DNA of 43,701 nucleotides from the NCBI RefSeq assembly GCF_025766255.1, contig NW_026516876.1:1-43701 (forward strand), read 5' to 3'. The number at the start of each line of letters is the position of its first letter. Position 1 is the stretch's first letter. The position numbers and the translations under genes are program-made. Below are positions 23,112 through 33,052 of the stretch, piece after piece. The stretch comes from Zychaea mexicana (taxonomy: Eukaryota; Mucoromycota; Mucoromycetes; Mucorales; Lichtheimiaceae). The notes beneath the pieces were generated by a model. It saw nothing but the letters and a program-made list of their open reading frames with translations, was not told where the DNA came from and ran no database searches.

Positions 23112-24453
23112 AATGCTTAATAAAAGGCAGCAGCCGAGGGTCGCGACTGTATATCTACGCACTCATTATTCCCTGGATTGCGATCGCCTAATATGGTGCT
23201 CCCGGCGTTCAAGCTATACAAGTTTTGGGGTACTCTCGTTTAAAAGTAAGAGTCATTCTCACTTCTTTTACAGACTTTCAACCAAGGTCTTTCTTCATAT
23301 TGTCCACGATGCAAATCATACGGTTGATTAGGTTCAGCGACTGCAAGTAGTACATTTAACAAGCGGTCAGTGTGTGGAGTATCAGTTGTTTTACTCCATT
23401 GCAAACAGTAGTTCCTGACCATTCGCGCCGAAGCTTAGAAACAGTATGGTAAACTCAACGGAGCCCTGAAGAGCGCTAGTCGCCTATTGTGACGCTAGTA
23501 GTGTTTTCTTCAAAAGAAACAACCTGAGCGAAGCGGTCGAAACATTTGATGATTTTGTTAGTCGATGGCATTATTATCCTCTTGGGGAGGTTGTGGGAAT
23601 TTTCAAGCAGGCAATACGTGATCCCAATATATAAAAGGCTTTTGAGCGCTCTCACATACTTTTACATGTCTTTGAATGACTGTAAATGCCGTTCAGGGAA
23701 GCATTGAGATATTGCAAACACATCTGAAGGCGTCCATTTTATATTACATATATGCTCTTCAAGCCCATTATCCGGTTCAAAAAGTTGGTGGTTATGAATG
23801 GCAGAAAGGCCATGTCGTTGTTTGAGGGTCCGTTCATTGGTAGCTGGTGTTCCTTTTATTATAGTATGATATCAGTCTCAAAAAAGTAAAGATGTCCTCT
23901 CTCCTTTTGTTCGTGGGATGATGTTAAAAAAGAATTATCTGAAAGCAGCAATCATACTTAACCCATTAAGTCCATGCGATTCATGTATACATACTCCAAA
24001 CGCAGGAACGCGACACTATAATACATGCTTAGTCCACTTAAACAAACGTATACAGGAAGAATTAGCTACGCTGCTAGTCATCACATTGAATGGATACATA
24101 CATGAAAAGCGAAATCATAAGTTGACTTTCGTCGGTCAGGAACGGTGATCGCATAGGCTTTTTGGTATGATACAAACATTTATTGTAAAGGCTTGTTCAT
24201 ACATAGTGTTTCTACAAAGCTCCTACCTATTAGAAAACCACTAGAGCACGACTTTGAAAAGATTTGTAATTGAGTGTATGTAATTTGCCACGGATCAATT
24301 TTAATCTATTTGACTTGTACTAAATCAATTTTCACGGAATAATATTTGATAAAGCGCTGGATAGAAAAAGTATAGATGGTCATCTCTCCTTGTTGTCGTT
24401 GTCGTTGACTGGTCAGTATGTAAACAAGTGTAAGAATATCATATAACGGTAAT
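23112..24453. other. AT-rich spacer with relic frames
   Basis: No complete gene. A plus-strand frame ending near 23633 reads SEAVETFDDFVSRWHYYPLG, which looks like protein but has no start or partner exons. A TATATAAAAGG word follows at about 23628. Another short plus frame (23918-24148) has no signals. These may be relics of transposons. Confidence 0.4.
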
Positions 24454-24678
24454 TTATCCCGCAAGTGACATTGCTAGTATCCCCGTTGCTGCAGTGAATG
24501 CAACAAGGAGGGACGCCTCTACGATGAGAACAAGGGATGGAATCGATGCAGTCTGGTAGCCACTGTCGTCGCTGTTGCCTCTGGTACCTCTAGTGCTGCT
24601 GCGAGTTCTAATGCTAGTCCTGATACTTCCGCTCCTGCTCCCGCCTCCACCGCCTTCATCTCTTTGAACGCAGCACAT
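24454..24678 (-). CDS. small single-helix membrane protein A (MCC family)
   Basis: 74 aa. The start at 24678 is the first ATG downstream of a TATATAA box (24756-24762, minus strand), with an 80-nt leader. It begins MCC, then Gly/Ser/Arg-rich repeats (RTSIRTRSSTRGTRG). It ends in one hydrophobic helix, SIPSLVLIVEASLLVAFTAA through GILAMSLAG, directly before the stop. Layout and core (I-x-x-V-E ... A-x-S-L-A-G) match the five other small genes up to 30.1 kb, so this is a paralogue. With the helix at the very C-terminus it looks tail-anchored. N-terminal Cys pairs are often lipidated, so the two Cys could be acylated; that is inference. No function is known to me. Confidence 0.72.
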   Translation of the reverse strand: MCCVQRDEGGGGGSRSGSIRTSIRTRSSTRGTRGNSDDSGYQTASIPSLVLIVEASLLVAFTAATGILAMSLAG

Positions 24679-24755
24679 CGGGTAATCTCTGTTGAAAGTG
24701 CTGATTTAAAGTGATAAGGCAAAACGATTGTAGAAAATGCGGGGAAAAGGAGCTG

Positions 24756-24762
24756 TTATATA
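24756..24762 (-). promoter_or_regulatory. TATA box of small gene A
   Basis: TATATAA on the minus strand, followed by an ACAGCTCC word that recurs after the TATA box of gene E, which suggests related core promoters. Confidence 0.55.
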
Positions 24763-25507
24763 CATTAGACTTTCAGACAACAATTGCAGTAGTATTTATA
24801 CTCGTAGATCAGTTGTTGTCAAGGACAGTCCGGTAAAACATATTATCAAGGAACAATGACCCTTAGTTATCGTTAGCGTTTCAATAATAATGCGTACATA
24901 CATCGTCATCATCAAGCGTATGTACACTACCTAACAGCGATGATCATAGCTCTACTGCACTAGTATGGTTACTACCAAAAGGGTGTTTTTTTTTCTTTTA
25001 AAATTACCAGCTATAGCTCCTTATATAAATGCTATCGTTGGTATACAGACGTACAATGATAGTGAGATTCGGTAGTATTAGAGACGATGAGGAATTACGA
25101 GTGCTTATAACAGGTGAAGAAGCAGGCCATATTATAATCGTTGTTGCACACGTGGTATCGCTCAAGCAGTTGAATTTATTGTATAGCAGTAAAAAGGCAA
25201 ATAAACAAGCTTTCTATCTTATGAAAATAGTGTTAGCCTAATGTATCATTCGATTGTGATTTTTTCTGTGTGTGTAGGAAATAGTAGGATATTCTGTCTT
25301 TTTCATTTAAAGTACATAGTATCTATGCTTGAAGCGGTTTCAATGTAATACTCTTGATAGTGATATTCTATGTTAACGCGTCACTTTATTGATTGCCACT
25401 ACTTCTTTTTTGAGCTGTTGATGATATAGGTAAATTGTAATTGCTGTTGCTGATGTTGTTGCCAGGTACCACAATGAAATTAAGGAGGGAAGGGCTGAGA
25501 CATGCTC
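24763..25507. other. spacer between small genes A and B
   Basis: AT-rich. A plus-strand frame from an ATG near 25059 to 25241 contains RFGSIRDDEELRVLITGEEAG and lies just after TATATAAAT at about 25023. It is short, has no family match and may be chance. Nothing else is supported. Confidence 0.4.
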
Positions 25508-25696
25508 CTATTCATCAGCTAGCGACATTGCCATCGACACTATTCCGACGATAAAAGAAATAAACACAGCTATTTCCACGACGTAAGTGTAAGCTCGGGA
25601 CGGGGCTGAAGACGAGTAGCTGCTGCTGCGTGAACCAGGGCCAGAGACTTTAAATCCGCCACCGCCACCTCCACCAGATTTCTTTCCACAGCACAT
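25508..25696 (-). CDS. small single-helix membrane protein B (MCC family)
   Basis: 62 aa starting MCCGKKSGGGGGGGFKVSG, then a Ser-rich linker. One C-terminal helix follows (AYTYVVEIAVFISFIVGIVS) and ends MAMSLADE. The frame is open further upstream, but the first ATG after the TATTTAAA box (25819-25826) is this one, and MCC starts are shared with genes A and E, so I chose it. The V-V-E core and M-S-L-A end are shared with gene A. Probably a tail-anchored membrane protein of unknown role. Confidence 0.74.
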   Translation of the reverse strand: MCCGKKSGGGGGGGFKVSGPGSRSSSYSSSAPSRAYTYVVEIAVFISFIVGIVSMAMSLADE

Positions 25697-26547
25697 TTTG
25701 TTGGGTTTACAAGAGAAGAGCAAAAGACAGAAAAACCGGTGCTGGTAAAAAGACGTTAAAAACAGCAAGATGAAGAGAGAAAAGATGTAGGGCTATGATG
25801 TTGATAATCAAATGAAGGTATTTAAAAGTTTACCTTGTCGTCAATGTATAGTGTCAAGAGCTTGTTCTGTTTACGCATGGAAGATTTCTGTGCATCTTCA
25901 TATGATCTGATTAGTTCATCATGCATACAATATAACGCGCTGAATTTGTTCACTTTTCATACTTACAGCTAATAGCAAAACCAAAAAGTGTGAGCACAAT
26001 AGGGCAGGAGGTTCACAAAAATGCATGTACACTGATCACTACTGGTGTTCTCTTAATCCATTATCACTCGATATACACACTCGGATAATGATTTTTAGCG
26101 ATTAATACATACATAGTTTGGACTACAGAGTCATTTGCAGCATTTTTAGAAGCGCGCCGTATAAAGCGTTCACACAAAGAGTATATAATTTATGTATTCG
26201 ATCATCTATATCATCAAGAGAAGAGGAACCTTACGATTCCATAGAATTTGTTGACGACAATTTTTAGAAAAAGGATGTATCATACAGCGTCCATAGATAC
26301 CGGAAAGTAAAAATTATCATAAGCACGAAAAAACAGGTATAAAGTTCGAGTTTCATAGAGAGCATCTTTATTGACAGCTCCAACTTCTAAGCCAACTGCT
26401 ATTGCTGTACCCGGTACTGAAAGGAAATAAAAGACAGAGTATGGCACTTTAACTGACAAGGTACTATAAAAGGTCATTCTTTCCTCGCCGTCAGCAGTTT
26501 ACAGAATCGGAACTACTGATCATAAATAAAATTACAATATCCCAACA
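25697..26547. other. spacer between small genes B and C
   Basis: It holds the leader and TATTTAAA promoter (25819-25826) of gene B. A minus-strand frame at 26280-26477 from an ATG has a hydrophobic stretch but no V-E core or promoter. I do not call it. Confidence 0.4.
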
Positions 26548-26745
26548 TCAGTAACACTTAGAATACCGTTTGGGTTTTTGAGACCTCACTGGGTCTTGGA
26601 AGGTCGTTTTAGCTGTCCGAAAGGCTACAAACGGCAATCTGTATCTGCTGGATGCAGTTAAAGCGGCGAGTATAAGCGATTCGACGACGTAAAAGTGAAA
26701 CAGCACGGAGCGCATGGTAATATTGGCACAGCGTGGATAGTACAT
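26548..26745 (-). CDS. possible divergent or decayed member C of the small membrane-protein array
   Basis: From the ATG at 26745 the frame gives 65 aa with FHFYVVESLILAALTA, the same Tyr-[IV]-V-E-[AS] core as the neighbouring small genes. A basic tail of about 35 residues follows, which the others lack. An overlapping frame from an ATG at 26878 cannot be spliced into it in phase. No clear TATA box. It may be a frameshifted, dying copy. Confidence 0.4.
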   Translation of the reverse strand: MYYPRCANITMRSVLFHFYVVESLILAALTASSRYRLPFVAFRTAKTTFQDPVRSQKPKRYSKCY

Positions 26746-27105
26746 AGTGATACTGGTCAAAAAACGTATGGTTGCAGTTAGAATGGTAAAAAGCAAAAGA
26801 ATGATTAGGAGAAAGGACAGGAACACTTTTCTCTCCTCCGGATGTGGAAGAAGTTGGGTGGTATGTTACCTTCTCCATTTTAGTCGGTATATGGTTTTTG
26901 TTTTGTCGTCGATCAATAAATCATAATCTAGATACCGTATGTCGGTAATAACTGCCGCCATCATTTATCTCAGGGTCGTACAGAATTATGCTAAAGCTTC
27001 TATAAAAGATCATGTAATTCTACAAGGCTTTATTCGTATATATCAGGGTGCGCTTTTGTATAAGCGAAAGAAAGGTTGTGAAGCAATATAAAAGGAAGCA
27101 ACATA

Positions 27106-27255
27106 TTAAACACGCAGCCACACGGCAGTGCTTACAACAACAGCAACACAGGTAACAGCAATGAGGGTATCAGCGATGTAGACATTGGTTGGTGCACCTC
27201 CCGGTGGGCGAAAAAAGGTTCGCAAAGTTTTTTTGACATTATCACAGGCGGTCAT
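27106..27255 (-). CDS. small single-helix membrane protein D
   Basis: 49 aa. It begins MTACDNVKKTLRTFFRPPGG, then APTNVYIADTLIAVTCVAVV and a short basic end (WLRV). The Pro-x-x-V-Y-I core and the C-terminal helix match genes E and G, with Asp in place of the core Glu. The N-terminus has one Cys at residue 4 and an amphipathic basic stretch. No clear TATA box is visible, only a T-rich word near 27317. Orientation and size fit the array. Confidence 0.6.
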   Translation of the reverse strand: MTACDNVKKTLRTFFRPPGGAPTNVYIADTLIAVTCVAVVVSTAVWLRV

Positions 27256-28063
27256 GATGGATGATTAATAGCAACAATAAGTGACAGATGGGATAAAAGA
27301 TAGTGAAATGAGCAAGTTTAAAAAATTGGCAGCTGCTAGTAATATGGAGGTGATGAAGGCGGAAGAGGGAAAGCTAATTTACGGGCTACTTCTATATCGC
27401 TGAATTTTAAACATTTTCTCCTTTCTATATAATGTTGTCAAGAGCGTTGTTCCTAATCGAGTGAGATTCGTACTGGGACTTACTAAGAATCAAGAAGAAG
27501 CCGTGTGAGTTGATGGGTCTTGGATGTAGTCGTTTTCATTGTATCTTTTATTGTATATCTTGTACTTCATGCCGTACAATGGTTGGTGAAGATGATTTGT
27601 CTCACTTTTAATTGTTTCGGGAAGACTATAAAGGAAGCAAGACTTGGTCATTGCGCCGTCAAACAATGTAGTATATATTTTGAGAGCTCCCTACACTGAT
27701 TGCTTCAGCACTAATTAATGTGCGGATGTGAATTACAGTCACTCGATCTCAATCAAGTATGAGTTTTATAATCAATAAGAGAGCTTTTACTGTTACGTAA
27801 CTACATTATGTATCAAGACACTGAAGGGAAAACAATGAGACAGGGTTAATTTTAACGAGGATACAGATTCTTTATTGGTAGCAGCAACAGCCAGTAAATG
27901 TATGCATTTATTCATTGTGTGAGTAAGAAAAGAAAGAAAAATGAGTTTTACGTAGAAGATTCTATATCATATCATCTCGACTAAGTGTATGTTTTTGGCT
28001 GTTGCTATAAATGTAGTAACGAAACAGAAAAAAGCAATGCACAGTTTGGATCTATCTCCTCGA

Positions 28064-28207
28064 TCACCCAGTCAGAGTGGCGGCGGCGGCACCAACAGCG
28101 ATAATGCCAACAACGAGAACAACGGATTCGACAATGTATACGTGGAATGGAATACCACCGGAGGGACAGCAATAGGCCTGGGAAGCTTTTCTGGTACCGC
28201 AGCACAT
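28064..28207 (-). CDS. small single-helix membrane protein E (MCC family)
   Basis: 47 aa, the most compact member. It begins MCCGTRKASQAYCCPSGG and continues into IPFHVYIVESVVLVVGIIAV, ending GAAAATLTG before the stop. It has four Cys in the first 14 residues. A TATTTAAA box lies 45 nt upstream (28251-28258). A longer frame exists on the opposite strand, but its composition is a shadow of this gene. The core matches gene G residue for residue over IPF-x-VYIVE. Function unknown. The layout suggests a tail-anchored protein with an acylated N-terminus (inference). Confidence 0.74.
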   Translation of the reverse strand: MCCGTRKASQAYCCPSGGIPFHVYIVESVVLVVGIIAVGAAAATLTG

Positions 28208-28250
28208 GATAAAGATAGCAATTGGTTGGTAAGAGTTGTTGTAGGAGCTG

Positions 28251-28258
28251 TATTTAAA
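28251..28258 (-). promoter_or_regulatory. TATA-type box of small gene E
   Basis: TTTAAATA on the minus strand, identical to the word upstream of gene B (25819-25826), and followed by CAGCTCC as in gene A. Confidence 0.55.
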
Positions 28259-28780
28259 GTGTTGCGCGTAAAAGATAGAGGGGAGAAAGTTCTGTATTGT
28301 TTAAAAAACCATGATATGGACGCGTTTTATATATTTTTCGATCTTCGAATGTCGTCAAATGGATAAACGAGGGCTCCTTACAATCCATACTTTATTGATT
28401 ACGTTAGCAGGACAACTGTAGTGATCTGGCAACAAAATACATAGAAACAAAAAAAAAACGGTCCACACCATCTTATTTCCATAGTACTGCTTTTTTAACA
28501 AAGACCCAATTGGGATGAAGGGAAAAAATCGCAGGCACCACACTAATCATCTTCAAATAATGGTATGAGGATTATTACTACTTATGTGAGGCTACAATGA
28601 TACGTTTATTTATCGCAATCGATGCTTACTTTATAGTGTATTGTAGAGCATAGAAATTGTATGACTATTGCAAGAAAAGAGGTACAATCGTACACCCTTC
28701 TGAAGAAATATATGTGGTGATTTCTAGGCAATGTTCGAAACTACGTATTGGATCCTTCTTGTTATGCATTTCATGCATGC

Positions 28781-28936
28781 TCAATCCGTGTTATGATATG
28801 GATGGTCGACACCCGAGACCCTGCTATTCAATGAAGCTGCCGCGAAAGCAAGGGCAACAATGCAGATGCCAAGGATAAATGATTCCAAAATCATAAAGCT
28901 TAATGTTGGAGCCACCTTGTTGTTTCCGCCGCACAT
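28781..28936 (-). CDS. small single-helix membrane protein F (MC family)
   Basis: 51 aa. It begins MCGGNNKVAPTLSFMILESF, then ILGICIVALAFAAASLN, with a short polar tail after the helix (SRVSGVDHPYHNTD). ATG 28936 is the first start codon in a leader of roughly 150 nt after a TATATAAATA word at 29110-29119. The Met-Cys start, I-L-E-S core and A-x-S-L end match the array. The polar tail makes strict tail anchoring less certain than for A, B, E and G. Confidence 0.68.
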   Translation of the reverse strand: MCGGNNKVAPTLSFMILESFILGICIVALAFAAASLNSRVSGVDHPYHNTD

Positions 28937-29907
28937 AGTAGTTCTTGTAGTTCTTGATGCTTACAGTAATATGGTTTTGTAGCTGATGTGTACGATATGC
29001 AGGCGGGGGAGATTTGATTATGATAACTTTATCTTGAGCTGTCGGTTGGTGGGGCACAGAGGGAATGCGTTGTCAATAACTGAGAAGTAAAGTAGTTTTT
29101 GTAGTCTTATATTTATATACTAGTTAATATGTTCATTATTCAAAAGTGTCGTGCACTAGTTTCATGTGGGGACTCTGATGCATCTCGTATCGTGGTCATT
29201 GGGCTCTTTATCTACGGATAGCGGAAAGGGGTGTTGATCTATCAGAAACAGAATGCCGTCACTATTCCATCGAATTATACATTTAGATGAGCCAGTGTAT
29301 ATACAGTACTAATATATGTGTGGACAGATGGGATGATGACTCGGATTTCTATCGACAGATTACCTGCTATATGGTGCTGCTTATTAATGGCGATATATAT
29401 CAATTTCTGTTGTTGCTTTGATAAGACATTGTCTTTAGTTGCACGTCTGTTCATATATAACAGACAACCTAATTCATTGTTCTTGCCAATTTTTGTCAGT
29501 TTATGAACGTTTTAAGTAACTGATATAGCCACAACAGTAGTTGGCACTGTTAATAGGTGCGGAAAAAATAAGTTGTCGTCAGTGACAAAGGACCATCCCG
29601 TACAGACATGCAGTTTGGAAAGGATATTTACATGTGGGATGGTCTGAATGGGTGCAGTACACAAATAAAGAAACAAACCATGGTTGCGATTGTGTATTGT
29701 ACTTAAATGGTTTATTGCATAGTCTGATGATTACCAAAATATCAGAAGAGAAGAAGCACCGCTAGTTCATGTAGTGTGAAGAGATTATGGAAAGAAAAGC
29801 AAGGGAAAACCGACTCCCTCTCAAATGATCCAGTCGGGTGCGCTTAGTTGGCTGGTGGATACCCTTACAGTTCTTCTTGGTTAAGCCCCTCATCGAGTTA
29901 GATTCAC

Positions 29908-30090
29908 CTATTGAGAAGTTGGATCACCCGCAAGCGATGTGGCAACTGCACCCACGGCCGTGATGCTGACAACGAGAATGATGGCCTCCACAATGTAGAC
30001 AAAGAAGGGGATACTTCGAGAAGTGCCCTCGTCGGCTCCAAAGACTTTGGAGACGTACGTGTGTCGACCAGTGTTTTTGGGTACGCACAT
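29908..30090 (-). CDS. small single-helix membrane protein G (MC family)
   Basis: 60 aa. It begins MCVPKNTGRHTYVSKVFG, has a short polar linker, then RSIPFFVYIVEAIILVVSI through TAVGAVATSLAGDPTSQ. It is the first ATG after a TATAAA word (30222-30227, minus strand), with a leader containing a (GA/CT)n run. This copy and gene E define the family core IPF-x-VYIVE-[AS]-x-x-L-V-V. It is the last member at the right end of the array. Function unknown. Confidence 0.74.
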   Translation of the reverse strand: MCVPKNTGRHTYVSKVFGADEGTSRSIPFFVYIVEAIILVVSITAVGAVATSLAGDPTSQ

Positions 30091-30175
30091 TATGAGAACT
30101 AGGTAAAGCAGTGATAGTGATGGAGGAAGCGAGAACGTGTCGTTATTGTTGTTGTTGGAGGAGCACTAATGTGTG

Positions 30176-30198
30176 AGAGAGAGAGAGAGAGAGAGAGA
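30176..30198 (+). repeat. (GA)n microsatellite
   Basis: A GA run of about 11 units in the leader of small gene G. Confidence 0.85.
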
Positions 30199-30227
30199 AA
30201 AAACGATGTTGTTGCAGCGAGTTTATA

Positions 30228-31112
30228 CATTGAGCGAATTTATACGTTTTACTCCTCCGTAACCACGCATAGCTGACAAGTTGCCGAACAACTGACAAAC
30301 CGGCTTGATTCTATTCTTCGTACCAACACCAATCAATTGAAGTACAATTCATTTTTTGCTCCTACAGCTCGCCCAACAAAGTTCCCGAAGCGACACTTTA
30401 TGAGCAGTAAGTTTCATTTTGCGTGAACAGCATACTCGAAACATAAAAAAAACTCATAGTCGATATAACTTTAATGCCATCTAGCCTTTAGTTGTCAATG
30501 AGGCGGGGCTTCCAGTGAGGATCCGAGGACCCGAAACTTCCGAACAAAGACAGGGTAGCACAGTAAAGCAGTACATACACATTGAGAATGGTTCGAAACA
30601 AGCACCGACATTTGGATGCGTCTGATACGATATCAATGCTTCATAATGTCTTTACTAGCAGTACTACTACATCAACACGTAGCACCTGTAACGGATAGTT
30701 AGTAAGAGACACTACTACGATGTGTTGGGAGAACTGACATTCTGGCTTTTATGCCGTAATTCACGGTTGTCAAAATATGCAAGTACATGGAAAAAATGGG
30801 CCATCCTTCGATGGGCCCGTGGTAAACACTCCTTCAAGGAAATCCCTGGTTTCTGTTCGCGAGTTGCACGTCCCAATAAGAATGCTGACAACGTGGTCTG
30901 AAAACGATACGCAGTGATGGCTGATATACAATGAGTCTATAAAGTTGGTCGCGATCATCATCCACCACTCAGGGCAACAGTTTGAAAAAATGCTTATCCG
31001 GGAATAACATAGCATTGTAATTTTAAGGCAACACGCCCCCACCCCCACCCCCCTCCTCTTTCTCTCTCTCTCTTTGCCTTTTCTTTTTGTTTTTCGTGAA
31101 CAAGCGTGTGCC
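30228..31112. other. gene-less spacer
   Basis: Separates the small-gene array from the EI24-like gene. No supported gene. A long minus-strand frame (30770-31114) is rich in Lys/Arg/Glu repeats at its start and has no family signal. The last 60 nt are a CT-rich leader. Confidence 0.5.
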
Positions 31113-32289
31113 ATGGCCCCGCCGTATACTTACCCAATCTCGGGCATTGTCTACTTTATTGCTCACCCTCAGGTACCTTTTCTCTACTTACCCCAACCTT
31201 GTCAGTGTCAAAGCGTGTTTCTAAATCTTAGCATATGTTGTAGCTATGGCTTAAAGTACTTTGTCCATTCCTGTTGACCTTGATCTTTGGCATCATTTCC
31301 CTGGTCCTGTCATTTGTATTCTTACTTCCCTTGCAAGCCAATGCACTCATTGAAGCCGGCTGTCCCAACTGGTTGGCATGGATCGTGTCGGTCATTTTCG
31401 TGTTGCTCGAATCGGCTATTTTCGACGTTATCTTTTTCGCTATCCTCATACCCTTTTTCCAGGACGCTCTATTTGATGCGACACTTAAGGCACGTGGCAT
31501 GTCACGTATGTTTGAAACCCGAGTTCAAGTGAATGGCATGCTTTTATGCTGTCGAGGCGTTTCTTCTGGCCTTGCTCTCGTATGGTTCCTTGTGTTGGCT
31601 CAGGTAAGAAAAAAGGATGAACGGTATTAACGCCAAGAAAGGGGGGGGAAGAGGAGTGTTTGTGTACACATTCGTTCTTCTGTGTAACACTAACGAATAC
31701 TGCTCCCGGCTTTTATTTCTTGTAGATCGTTGTATGGATCCTTACTGCACCATTACATTTGATTCCTGTAGTTGGCACAGTGATCGCTTGTTACATCAAC
31801 GGATGGCCTGCATGGTAAGGCTAGGTTTGGAGATGCAGATCATGTGATGGCGATGGATAGTGTGGATGAAAAACTAACGAACTTTATAGCTGGGGCCAGC
31901 ATATTCACTACGACATCGAGTTCCGTGGATTCAGCGTCTCGGAATCCCGCCGATATGCATGGCAAAACCGCGGAGCGTACTGCAGTTTTGGTGTAGTGGC
32001 TGTAGCACTCGAGCTCGTCCCGATTTTCAACCTGCTTTTCATGTGGACCAATGTGGTGGCTGCAGCATTGTGGGTTGCGGACAAGTATGAAAAGAACGAA
32101 CGAGAGATCGCCAAGCACCAGCGCCACCCGCAACAGGGCAACTCTGGCAATACTTCGGTTGCATCGATCTACCCCTCAGTAAGAAGCCCAAGCTCTTTCG
32201 TGCCATCTGTGGAGAGCGAGCATAGCCGCTTACTGAATCATGCCAGTAATCCGGGCGTAAAGGACGGGTATGGATCTGCTACGGCTTAA
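31113..32289 (+). CDS. EI24/Rrt8-like multispan membrane protein
   Basis: Exons 31113-31172, 31244-31603, 31726-31814 and 31890-32289 give 302 aa. The intron before the last exon has a perfect CTAAC branch. The N-terminus YPISGIVYFIAHPQ followed by LWLKVLCPFLLT is typical of fungal EI24-domain proteins such as yeast Rrt8/Lds1/Lds2, which sit on lipid droplets or the ER and act around the spore wall. Four or five hydrophobic segments follow (for example TLIFGIISLVLSFVFLLPLQ, WIVSVIFVLLESAIF, SSGLALVWFLVLAQ, VALELVPIFNLLFMW). The Ser/His-rich tail is hydrophilic. Family assignment is by pattern only. The membrane topology is clear, and the precise role is not. Confidence 0.78.
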
Positions 32290-33052
32290 AAAACTCCCCT
32301 TTACCCTATCCCACCAAAAAGAGAGAATGGTCTCCTCTACTTGTATAGTATGGCATACATCTCCCATATACGTACTCTCGCTCATCGCTGGATGCATTGA
32401 AACCCCAAGTTGATACCCTCTTTTTTTGTGTTTTTGTAAGAATATATTATTGATAGGATGAAAATGAAACTTATCCAGCGAACCGTAAACAAAGATGGCG
32501 TGAATGTTTCCCTCTTTTGTCTTTTTTTCTCTGGCTCCTCCACCTCCTTTCGACAACAACTACAACAACAACAACAACAGCACTTATTACTAATATCTCT
32601 TCTACTATTCCTACCATTACCCTCACTACTACTACTCCTAGCAAGCATACCAGCTTATGCTCTCAATGGGTAACCAGCAAAGCAACAACAACATCATCTT
32701 TTATATCATTCCACGGCATTTTAGACAATATCAATTCACTCAATCCATATAACCATCAACAAATGACAAACATTCTTTGATCCGTTTCAATCCACTATAT
32801 ATTATATCCACCTTTGAATACAAGAATCGCGTCAAAACAATCTGATCTTTTTCATATGTTGCTATACACAGTTGGTTGGTGTTTATTTGTTGATAATGGA
32901 GTATGTGATATGGTGGTGAAGAAAGTGTGGAATCGAGGTGCGCATGGGAACGGGAAAGAAAATGCAATATGTCCGTTAATATAGTTGGTGGTGTAAATGG
33001 GGTTGTTGGTCGACGACGACGACGAAGGATGAAATAGCAATCGAGGCCTTGT
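32290..33052. other. convergent 3' UTR region
   Basis: Lies between the converging EI24-like and Nup93-like genes. It contains a CAA/CTA-rich tract (about 32555-32640). Frames on both strands are low in complexity. No gene is supported. Confidence 0.55.

Noticed and set aside
27989..28366. Plus-strand frame of 125 codons over small gene E
   Set aside because: It is the antisense shadow of the V-Y-I-V-E coding strand and has no promoter of its own. The minus strand matches its paralogues.
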